Below are positions 25,101 through 37,100 of a stretch of DNA of 64,000 nucleotides, piece by piece. A model generated the notes under the pieces. It made no database searches. It was not told where the DNA came from and worked only from the letters and a program-made list of their open reading frames with translations. The first letter of the stretch is position 1, and each line of letters opens with the position of its first letter. Location of the stretch: contig JANATF010000001.1 of the NCBI GenBank assembly GCA_029449245.1, positions 1,116,001-1,180,000 on the forward strand, written 5' to 3'. The DNA comes from Mortierella alpina (taxonomy: Eukaryota > Mortierellomycota > Mortierellomycetes > Mortierellales > Mortierellaceae). Both the position numbers and the translations under genes were made by a program.

Positions 25101-28100
25101 GGCCTCCTTAGCAGATTCAATGGTCTCGTGAGGTCCATCCAACTTGTAATCAGTCTCTCCCCATCGGTAGTAGACGTAGTACACATTGGTCTGGCTGTCA
25201 AAGATGAGCTGGGTCACATAGGTGATGCCAGTGCTCTTCTCAGTCAGCACAGAGTCGTAGACCTCGTCATCGTAGTAGACGTAGGCAGTCTTTGCGAGGG
25301 GGCAGACATGATCAACCTTGGCCTTGCGGATAGTGAGAACCTGAACAGTGCGCTTCCAGATGCCATCAGCCTTGTGCAGAGCACCAGAGGCGACATTGCC
25401 AGCAGTGTGAGCGGCACCTCCAGCAACTCCAACAGCGGCAGCACCGGCACCAACGACGAGAGAACCTGCTCCCACAGCAGCAGCCTCAGCGGTAGAGAGG
25501 GCGCGGCGGAACCAGGACGCCTTCGCAGGGACAGCAGGCTGAGCAGCGACTCCAGTCTCCTTCTTGGTAATGACCTCCTTAACAGTCTCTGTCTCCTGCT
25601 CATCGACAATGATTTCCTTGGTGACATGTTCGACGGTGACTTCCTCTTCAGTGACAGTAGTGGTGGTCTCCTCGGTGATCGTGGTGTTGTCGATCTCGAT
25701 CTTCTGCTCACGAGCGATAATGATCTCGGCCTGGGTCTCCTCGACGATCTCCTCAACCTCCTCGACCTCTTCAAAGGTCTCATAGGTCTTGACCTCATAG
25801 ATCCACTTCTCGCTGGTGGTCGTCTCACGCTCGGTCCACTCGACATCGAACTTCTCCTTGTAGGTGACCTGGAAGGCCTCCTTAGCAGACTCGATGGTCT
25901 CGTGGGGTCCATCCAACTTGTAGTCGGTCTCTCCCCAGCGGTAGTAGACGTAGTACACCTTGGTCTCGCTGTCAAAGATGAGCTGGGTCACGTAGGTGAT
26001 ACCCGTGCTCTTCTCAGTAAGGACAGAGTCGTACACCTCGTCATCGTAGTAGACGTAGGCAGTCTTTGCAAGGGGGCAAACATGATCAACCTTGGCCTTG
26101 CGTGTGGTAAGCACCTGGACAGTGCGCTTCCAGACGCCGTCAACCTTGTGGAGAGCGCCAGAGGCGGCATTGCCAGCACTGTGAGCGGCACCACCAGCAA
26201 CTCCAACAGCGACAGCACCGGCACCAACGACGAGCGCACCTGCTCCGACAGCAGCAGTCTCGGCGGTAGAGAGGGCGCGGCGGAACCAGGAGGTCGACTT
26301 CTCGACGGCAGGCTGAGCGACGACTCCAGTCTCCTTCTCGGTAATGAACTCCTTGACGGTCTCTGCCTCCTGCTCATTGATGACAGTCTCCTTGGTGACA
26401 TGCTCGAGAGTGACGACCTCCTCAGTGACAGTCGTGGTGGTCTCCTCGGTGATCTTGGTGTTGTCGACCTCAATCTCCTTGGCGTGAGCAATAATGATCT
26501 CGGCTTCGGTCTCCTCGATGACCTCCTCAATTTCTTCGACCTCCTCAAAGGTCTCGTAAGTCTTGACCTCGTAGATCCAACGCTCTGTATAAGCCAACAT
26601 CGAATGATATTAGAAAGCTGCAACATAAAATACTTAACACTGGTAACTTATATAAAGAATTCAATACTTACCGCTAGTGGCCGTCTCGCGCTCGGTCCAC
26701 TCGATATCGAACTTCTCCTTGTAGGTGACCTGGAAGGCCTCCTTAGCAGATTCAATGGTCGCGTGAGGTCCATCCAACTTGTAATCAGTCTCTCCCCAGC
26801 GGTAGTAGACGTAGTACACATTGGTCTGGCTGTCAAAGATGAGCTGGGTTACATAGGTGATACCAGTGCTCTTCTCAGTGAGGACAGAGTCATACACCTC
26901 GTCATCGTAGTAGACGTAGGCAGTCTTTGCAAGGGGGCAGACATGATCAACCTTGGCCTTGCGGGTGGTGAGAACCTGAACAGTGCGCTTCCAGACGCCA
27001 TCGGCCTTGTGCAGGACGCCAGAGGCGGCATTGCCAGCACCGTGGGCGGCACCAACAGTAACTCCAACAGCAACAGCACCGGCGCCCACGACGAGAGCAC
27101 CTGCTCCAAGAGCAGCAGCCTCAGCGCTACCGAGAGCGCGGCGGAACCATGATGATTTCTCAGGAACGGCAGGATTGGCCACCTTGGCAGTCTCCTTGGT
27201 GATCACAACCTCCTTGATGGTCTCCTCAACAGTGATCTCCTCGGTCTCCTCAACGGTGGTGTCCTCGGTCTCCTCGGTCTGCTCAATGACAACTTCTTCC
27301 TTCTTCTCTACTACGACCTCCTTCTCTTCATCGATGACGGCCGTCTCCTCAACAACCGCAACATCATCCTTCTTGATGACGATCTCCTTCTGGGTGTCTT
27401 CAACAACAACGACCTCCTTGGTAACGTGCTCGAGAACAACTTCTCCAGATCCTGTGATTGTGCCAGTGGTCTGGGTAGTCTCAGTGGTGTCAGTCTGCTC
27501 ACTCTGCTCGCGAGCAATGATGGTCTGCACCTCGGTCTCTTCAACAACTTCCTCAACCTCCTCGATCTCCTCGAAGGTCTCGTAAGTCTTGACTTCGTAG
27601 GTCCAACGCTCTGTGAATATCAATTGTATAAAACATTAGAGAACTGCAGCAATGAAAATCATGAGCACCCGTAATACACATGATGAATGCGGTACTTACC
27701 GCTAGCGGTGGTCTCGCGCTCGGTCCACTCGACATCGAACTTCTCCTTGTAGGTGACCTGGAAGGCCTCCTTAGCAGACTCGATGGTCTCGTGAGGTCCA
27801 TCCAACTTGTAGTCAGTCTCTCCCCAACGGTAGTAGACGTAGTACACATTGGTCTGGCTGTCAAAGATGAGCTGGGTCACATAGGTGATGCCAGTGCTCT
27901 TCTCAGTCAGCACAGAGTCGTAGACCTCGTCATCGTAGTAGACGTAGGCAGTCTTTGCAAGGGGGCAGACATGATCAACCTTGGCTTTGCGGATAGTGAG
28001 AACCTGAACAGTGCGCTTCCAGACGCCATCAACCTTGTGGAGAGCGCCAGAGGCGACATTGCCAACACTGTGGGCGGCACCTCCAGCAACTCCAACAGCG

Positions 28101-31100
28101 GCAGCACCGGCACCAACGACGAGAGAACCTGCTCCCACAGCAGCAGCCTCGGCGGTAGAGAGGGCGCGGCGGAACCAGGACGCCTTCGCAGGGACAGCAG
28201 GCTGAGCAACGACTCCAGTCTCCTTCTGGATGATGACCTCCTTGGCAACCTGGTCGTGCTCTTCAACCTCCTCAACGACGACAGTCTCCTTGGTGACATG
28301 CTCGAGGGTGACTTCCTCCTCGGTGACAGTAGTGGTGGTCTCCTCGGCGATCTTGATGTTGTCGACCTCAATCTCCTTCTCACGAGCGATAATGATCTCG
28401 GCCTGGGTCTCCTCGACGATCTCTTCAACCTCCTCGACCTCTTCAAAGGTCTCATAGGTCTTGACTTCGTAGATCCACTTCTCGCTGGTGGTCGTCTCGC
28501 GCTCGGTCCACTCGACATCGAACTTCTCCTTGTAGGTAACCTGGAAGGCCTCCTTAGCAGACTCGATGGTCTCGTGGGGTCCGTCCAACTTGTAGTCAGT
28601 CTCTCCCCAGCGGTAGTAGACGTAGTACACATTGGTCTGGCTGTCAAAGATGAGCTGGGTCACATAGGTGATGCCAGTGCTCTTCTCAGTCAGCACAGAG
28701 TCGTAGACCTCGTCATCGTAGTAGACGTAGGCAGTCTTTGCGAGGGGGCAGACATGATCAACCTTGGCCTTGCGGATAGTGAGAACCTGGACAGTGCGCT
28801 TCCAGACGCCATCAGCCTTGTGCAGAGCACCAGAGGCGACATTGCCAGCAGTGTGAGCGGCACCTCCAGCAACTCCAACAGCGGCAGCACCGGCACCAAC
28901 GACGAGAGAACCTGCTCCCACAGCAGCAGCCTCAGCGGTAGAGAGGGCGCGGCGGAACCAGGACGCCTTCGCAGGGACAGCAGGCTGAGCAACGACTCCA
29001 GTCTCCTTCTCGGTAATGACCTCCTTAACAGTCTCTGTCTCCTGCTCATCGACAATGATTTCCTTGGTGACATGTTCGACGGTGACTTCCTCTTCAGTGA
29101 CAGTAGTGGTGGTCTCCTCGGTGATCGTGGTGTTGTCGATCTCGATCTTCTGCTCACGAGCGATAATGATCTCGGCCTGGGTCTCTTCCACGATCTCCTC
29201 AACCTCCTCGATTTCCTCGAAGGTCTCGTAGGTCTTAACTTCGTAGGTCCAGCGCTCTATATAAACCAGTTGTAAATATTATAAGTATCAATTGCTACTT
29301 TTGACATTCAAAAGCACATCAGTCTTCAACAAAAACACAACACTTACCGCTGGTGGCCGTCTCGCGCTCGGTCCACTCGACATCGAACTTCTCCTTGTAG
29401 GTGACCTGGAAGGCCTCCTTAGCAGACTCGATGGTCTCGTGGGGTCCATCCAACTTGTAGTCAGTCTCTCCCCAGCGGTAGTAGACGTAGTACACATTGG
29501 TCTGGCTGTCAAAGATGAGCTGGGTCACATAGGTGATACCAGTGCTCTTCTCAGTGAGGACAGAGTCATACACCTCGTCATCGTAGTAGACGTAGGCAGT
29601 CTTTGCAAGGGGGCAGACATGATCAACCTTGGCCTTGCGGATAGTGAGAACCTGAACAGTGCGCTTCCAGACGCCATCAACCTCGTGGAGAGCGCCAGAG
29701 GCGACATTGCCAACACTGTGGGCGGCACCTCCAGCAACTCCAACAGCGGCAGCACCGGCACCAACGACGAGCGCACCTGCTCCCACAGCAGCAGCCTCAG
29801 CGGTAGAGAGGGCGCGGCGGAACCAGGACGCCTTCGCAGGGACAGCAGGCTGAGCAACGACTCCCGTCTCCTTCTCGGTAATGACCTCGTTAATGGTCTC
29901 TTTCTCCTGCTCAACGACAACGGTTTCCTTGGTAGCCTCGTGCTCGACAGTGACGACCTCCTCCGTAACCGTTGTGGTGGTCTCCTCGGTCATCTTGGTG
30001 TTGTCGACCTCAATCTTCTGCTCACGAGCGATGATGAGCTCGGCCTGCGTCTCCTCGATGATCTCCTCGACTTCCTCGACCTCTTCAAAGGTCTCATAGG
30101 TTTTGACCTCGTAGGTCCACTTCTCGCTGGTGGTTGTCTCACGCTCGGTCCACTCGACATCGAACTTCTCCTTGTAGGTGACCTGGAAGGCCTCCTTAGC
30201 AGACTCGATGGTCTCGTGAGGTCCATCCAACTTGTAGTCAGTCTCTCCCCAGCGGTAGTAGACGTAGTACACATTGGTCTGGCTGTCAAAGATGAGCTGG
30301 GTCACATAGGTGATGCCAGTGCTCTTCTCGATGAGAACAGAGTCATAGACCTCGTCATCGTAGTAGACGTAGGCGCTCTTTGCAAGGGGGCAGACATGAT
30401 CGACCTTCGCCTTGCGGGTAGTAAGAACCTGGACAGTGCGCTTCCAAACACCGTCGACCCTGTGGAGAGCACCATTGGCTGCATGGCCAGCACCGTGGGC
30501 GGCACCAACAGCAACTCCAACAGCAACAGCTCCGGTTCCAACAACGAGAGCACCTGCTCCCACAGCAGCAGCCTCAGCGGTAGAGAGGGCGCGGCGGAAC
30601 CAGGATGCCTTCGCAGGGACGGCAGGCTGAGCAACGACTCCAGTCTCCTTCTCGGTAATGACCTCCTTAACGGTCTCTGTCTCCTGCTCATTGATGACAG
30701 TCTCCTTGGTGACATGCTCGAGAGTGACGACGTCTTCAGTGACAGTCGTGGTGGTCTCCTCAGTGATCTTGGTGTTGTCGATCTCGATCTCCTTCTCACG
30801 AGCGATAATGGTCTCGGCCTCGGTCTCCTCAATGATCTCTTCAACCTCCTCGACCTCTTCAAAGGTCTCGTAGGTCTTCACTTCGTAGATCCACTTCTCG
30901 CTGGTGGTCGTCTCACGCTCGGTCCACTCGACATCGAACTTCTCCTTGTAGGTGACCTGGAAGGCCTCCTTAGCAGACTCGATGGTTTCGTGAGGTCCAT
31001 CCAACTTGTAATCAGTCTCACCCCAGCGGTAGTAGACGTAGTACACCTTGGTCTCGCTGTCAAAGATAAGCTGGGTTACATAGGTGATACCAGTGCTCTT

Positions 31101-34100
31101 CTCAGTGAGGACAGAGTCATACACCTCGTCATCGTAGTAGACGTAGGCAGTCTTTGCAAGGGGGCAGACATGATCAACCTTGGCCTTGCGGGTGGTGAGA
31201 ACCTGAACAGTGCGCTTCCAGACGCCATCGGCCTTGTGCAGGACGCCAGAGGCGGCATTGCCAGCACCGTGGGCGGCACCAACAGTAACTCCAACAGCAA
31301 CAGCACCGGCGCCCACGACGAGAGCACCTGCTCCAAGAGCAGCAGCCTCAGCGCTACCGAGAGCGCGGCGGAACCATGATGATTTCTCAGGAACGGCAGG
31401 ATTGGCCACCTTGGCAGTCTCCTTGGTGATCACAACCTCCTTGATGGTCTCCTCAACAGTGATCTCCTCGGTCTCCTCAACGGTGGTGTCCTCGGTCTCC
31501 TCGGTCTGCTCAATGACAACTTCTTCCTTCTTCTCTACTACGACCTCCTTCTCTTCATCGATGACGGCCGTCTCCTCAACAACCGCAACATCATCCTTCT
31601 TGATGACGATCTCCTTCTGGGTGTCTTCAACAACAACGACCTCCTTGGTAACGTGCTCGAGAACAACTTCTCCAGATCCTGTGATTGTGCCAGTGGTCTG
31701 GGTAGTCTCAGTGGTGTCAGTCTGCTCACTCTGCTCGCGAGCAATGATGGTCTGCACCTCGGTCTCTTCAACAACTTCCTCAACCTCCTCGATCTCCTCG
31801 AAGGTCTCGTAAGTCTTGACTTCGTAGGTCCAACGCTCTGTGAATATCAATTGTATAAAACATTAGAGAACTGCAGCAATGAAAATCATGAGCACCCGTA
31901 ATACACATGATGAATGCGGTACTTACCGCTAGCGGTGGTCTCGCGCTCGGTCCACTCGACATCGAACTTCTCCTTGTAGGTGACCTGGAAGGCCTCCTTA
32001 GCAGACTCGATGGTCTCGTGAGGTCCATCCAACTTGTAGTCAGTCTCTCCCCAACGGTAGTAGACGTAGTACACATTGGTCTGGCTGTCAAAGATGAGCT
32101 GGGTCACATAGGTGATGCCAGTGCTCTTCTCAGTCAGCACAGAGTCGTAGACCTCGTCATCGTAGTAGACGTAGGCAGTCTTTGCAAGGGGGCAGACATG
32201 ATCAACCTTGGCTTTGCGGATAGTGAGAACCTGAACAGTGCGCTTCCAGACGCCATCAACCTTGTGGAGAGCGCCAGAGGCGACATTGCCAACACTGTGG
32301 GCGGCACCTCCAGCAACTCCAACAGCGGCAGCACCGGCACCAACGACGAGAGAACCTGCTCCCACAGCAGCAGCCTCGGCGGTAGAGAGGGCGCGGCGGA
32401 ACCAGGACGCCTTCGCAGGGACAGCAGGCTGAGCAACGACTCCAGTCTCCTTCTGGATGATGACCTCCTTGGCAACCTGGTCGTGCTCTTCAACCTCCTC
32501 AACGACGACAGTCTCCTTGGTGACATGCTCGAGGGTGACTTCCTCCTCGGTGACAGTAGTGGTGGTCTCCTCGGCGATCTTGATGTTGTCGACCTCAATC
32601 TCCTTCTCACGAGCGATAATGATCTCGGCCTGGGTCTCCTCGACGATCTCTTCAACCTCCTCGACCTCTTCAAAGGTCTCATAGGTCTTGACTTCGTAGA
32701 TCCACTTCTCGCTGGTGGTCGTCTCGCGCTCGGTCCACTCGACATCGAACTTCTCCTTGTAGGTAACCTGGAAGGCCTCCTTAGCAGACTCGATGGTCTC
32801 GTGAGGTCCATCCAACTTGTAGTCAGTCTCTCCCCAACGGTAGTAGACGTAGTACACATTGGTCTGGCTGTCAAAGATGAGCTGGGTCACATAGGTGATG
32901 CCAGTGCTCTTCTCAGTCAGCACAGAGTCGTAGACCTCGTCATCGTAGTAGACGTAGGCAGTCTTTGCAAGGGGGCAGACATGATCAACCTTGGCCTTGC
33001 GGATAGTGAGAACCTGAACAGTGCGCTTCCAGACGCCATCAACCTTGTGGAGAGCGCCAGAGGCGACATTGCCAACACTGTGGGCGGCACCTCCAGCAAC
33101 TCCAACAGCGGCAGCACCGGCACCAACGACGAGAGAACCTGCTCCCACAGCAGCAGCCTCGGCGGTAGAGAGGGCGCGGCGGAACCAGGACGCCTTCGCA
33201 GGGACGGCAGGCTTTGCAACTACTCCTGTCTCCTTCTGGATGATGACCTCCTTGGCAACCTGGTCGTGCTCTTCAACCTCCTCAACGACGACAGTCTCCT
33301 TGGTGACATGCTCGAGGGTGACTTCCTCCTCGGTGACAGTAGCGGTGGTCTCCTCGGCGATCTTGATGTTGTCGACCTCAATCTCCTTCTCACGAGCGAT
33401 AATGATCTCGGCCTGGGTCTCCTCGACGATCTCCTCAACCTCCTCGACCTCTTCAAAGGTCTCATAGGTCTTGACTTCGTAGATCCACTTCTCGCTGGTG
33501 GTCGTCTCGCGCTCGGTCCACTCGACATCGAACTTCTCCTTGTAGGTAACCTGGAAGGCCTCCTTAGCAGACTCGATGGTCTCGTGGGGTCCATCCAACT
33601 TGTAGTCAGTCTCTCCCCAACGGTAGTAGACGTAGTACACATTGGTCTGGCTGTCAAAGATGAGCTGGGTCACATAGGTGATGCCAGTGCTCTTCTCAGT
33701 CAGCACAGAGTCGTAGACCTCGTCATCGTAGTAGACGTAGGCAGTCTTTGCGAGGGGGCAGACATGATCAACCTTGGCCTTGCGGATAGTGAGAACCTGG
33801 ACAGTGCGCTTCCAGACGCCATCAGCCTTGTGCAGAGCACCAGAGGCGACATTGCCAGCAGTGTGAGCGGCACCTCCAGCAACTCCAACAGCGGCAGCAC
33901 CGGCACCAACGACGAGCGCACCTGCTCCCACAGCAGCAGCCTCAGCGGTAGAGATGGCGCGGCGGAACCAGGACGCCTTCGCAGGGACAGCAGGCTTTGT
34001 AACCACTCCTGTCTCCTTCTGGATGATGACTTCCTTGGCTGCCTTCTCGTACTCCTCCACCTCCTCAACGACGACAGTCTCCTTGTTGACATGCTCGAGG

Positions 34101-37100
34101 GTGACTTCCTCCTCGGTGACAGTAGTGGTGGTCTCCTTGGTGATCTTGATGTTGTCGGCCTCAATCTCCTTCTCACGAGCGATAATGAGCTCGGCCTGGG
34201 TCTCCTCGACGATCTCTTCAACCTCCTCGACCTCTTCAAAGGTCTCATAGGTCTTGACCTCGTAGGTCCACTTCTCGCTGGTGGTTGTCTCACGCTCGGT
34301 CCACTTGACATCGAACTTCTCCTTGTAGGTGACCTGGAAAGCCTCCTTAGCAGATTCGATTGTCTCGTGAGGTCCATCCAACTTGTAGTCGGTCTCTCCC
34401 CAGCGGTAGTAGACGTAGTACACGTTTGTCTGGCTGTCAAAGATGAGCTGGGTCACATAGGTGATGCCAGTGCTCTTCTCAGTCAGCACAGAGTCATACA
34501 CCTCCTCATCGTAGTAGACGTAGGCTGTCTTTGCAAGGGGGCAGACGTGATCAACCTTGGCCTTGCGGGTGGTGAGCACCTGAACAGTGCGCTTCCACAC
34601 GCCATCGACCTTGGTCAATGCACTAGAGCCGGCATGACCAACCTCAGATGCTGCTCCAACTGCGGCTCCAACTGCAATAGCACCGACGCCGACAGCAGCT
34701 GCAGCACCGCCAGAGACGACGCGACGGAACCAAGACGCCTTCTCAGGGACGGCAGGTTGAGCAACAACTCCAGTCTCCTTCTTGGTAATGACCTCCTTGA
34801 CGACCTGCTCGTGCTCCTCTGTCTCTTCAACGACTTCAATCTCCTCGGTGATATGCTCGAGGGAAACCTCCTCCTTGTTGACAGTGGTGGTCGTCTCCTC
34901 GGTGACCTTGGTGTTCTCAATCGCCTGCTCGCGAGCGACGATGATCTCGGCCTGGGTCTCTTCAATGATCTCCTCAACCTCCTCGATCTCCTCGAAGGTC
35001 TCATAGGTCTTGACCTCGTAGGTCCACTTCTCACTAGTTGTGGTCTCGCGCTCCTTCCACTCAACATCGAACTTCTCCTTGTAGGTGACCTGGAAGGCTT
35101 CCTTAGCAGATTCGATGGTCTCGTGAGGGCCATCCAACTTGTAGTCAGTCTCACCCCAGCGGTAGTAGACGTAGTACACATTGGTCTGGCTGTCAAAGAT
35201 GAGCTGCGTCACGTAGGTGATGCCAGTGCTCTTCTCTGTCAAGACAGAGTCATACACCTCCTCATCGTAGTAGACGTAGGCTGTCTTTGCAAGGGGGCAG
35301 ACGTGATCAACCTTGGCCTTGCGGGTGGTGAGCACCTGAACAGTGCGCTTCCATACGCCATCAACCTTGGTCAATGCACTAGAGCCGGCATGACCAACTT
35401 CAGATGCTGCTCCAACTGCAATGGCGCCGACGGTGCCGACAGCTGCAGCACCGCCAGAGACGACGCGACGGAACCAAGATGCCTTCTCAGGGACGGCAGG
35501 CTGAGCAACAACTCCAGTCTCCTTCTTGGTAATGACCTCCTTGACGACCTGCTCGTGCTCCTCTGTCTCTTCAACGACTTCAATCTCCTCGGTGACATGC
35601 TCGAGGGAAACCTCCTCCTTGTTGACAGTGGTGGTCGTCTCCTCGGTGACCTTGGTGTTCTCAATCGCCTGCTCGCGAGCGATGATGACCTTGGCCTCAG
35701 TCTCATCCACGACCTCTTCAATCTCCTCGATCTCCTCGAAGGTCTCATAGGTCTTGACCTCGTACGTCCACTTCTCGCTGGTCGTGGTCTCGCGCTCGGT
35801 CCACTCGACATCGAACTTCTCCTTATAGGTGACCTGGAAGGCCTCCTTAGCAGATTCGATGGTCTCGTGAGGTCCATCCAACTTGTAGTCAGTCTCTCCC
35901 CAGCGGTAGTAGACGTAGTACACGTTGGTCTGGCTGTCAAAGATGAGCTGGGTCACGTAGGTGATACCAGTACTCTTCTCAGTCAAGACAGAGTCATACA
36001 CCTCCTCATCGTAATAGACGTAGGCAGTCTTTGCAAGGGGGCAGACGTGATCAACCTTGGCCTTGCGGGTGGTAAGCACCTGAACAGTGCGCTTCCACAC
36101 TCCATCAACCTTGTTCAAAGCGACTGATCCAGCAACAGCAGCGGTACCGGCAACAACAGCACCGACGGCGGCACCGGATCCAAGCACACGGCGGAACAAA
36201 GATGCCTTCTCGGGAACAGCAGGCTGAGTCACATTGCTGGTCGTCTTAGTGACAACGACCTCCTTGACCTCCTCGTTCTTTGCCTTCTCAACAGTCGTTT
36301 CTTCCTGGTCAACAACAACTTCAGTGGAAACGTGCTCGACGGTGGTGGTGGTATCCTTGGAACGTGTGGTAATGCCGTCTTTGGTGATGTCTTGCTCACG
36401 AGCGATGATGACCTGGGCCTCAGTCTCGTCCACGACCTCTTCGATCTCCTCGATCTCCTCATAGGCCTCATAGGTCTTGAACTCGTAGGTCCACTTCTCG
36501 CTGGTAGTGGTCTCGCGCGAGGTCCACTCGACGTCGAACTTCTCCTTGTAGGTGATCTGGAAGGCCTCCTTGGCGGATTCGATGGTCTCGTGAGGTCCGT
36601 CCATCTTGTAATCGGTCTCTCCCCAGCGGTAATAGACGTAGTACACGTTCGTCTGGCTGTCGAAGATGAGTTGGGTCACATATGTAATACCGGTGCTCTT
36701 CTCAGTGAGGACAGAGTCATAGACGTCCTGATCGTAGTAGACAATAGCTGTCTTGGCGATAGGGCAGACGTGATCGACATGAGCCTTGCGAGTGTTGAAG
36801 ACCTGGACAGTGCGCTTCCAAATGCCATCGACCTTGGTGAGAGCACCAACGGCGGCACCTCCAGCACCATAGGCAATGGTACGGAACCAGGAGGTCTCTT
36901 TGGTAATGGCAGGCTGAGCAACGACGCCGGTCTCCTTGGAGACAGCAACTTTCGTGACAGGCCTATGCTCGTCCTCAATGACAACAGTCTCCTCGGTCTC
37001 GTGCTCAAGAGTGACCTCCTCGTGCGTGACAGTGGTCGTTGTGTGCTCGTGAATCTTCGTGTCTTCGACAACGGCCTCTCTCTCGCGAGCGATGATGACC

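Noticed and set aside
31907-36127. 1,406-residue open frame on the plus strand, and similar ones at 24237-27152, 29292-31379, 27680-29275, 19822-21558
   Set aside because: They are antisense to the WGR array. The giant gene's codon choice in a tandem repeat leaves the opposite strand free of stops, and the predicted Leu/Asp/Ser-rich repeats (HIGLAVKDELGHIGDA) match no known fold. The minus-strand frame has conserved domain motifs, splice sites and domain-like variation.
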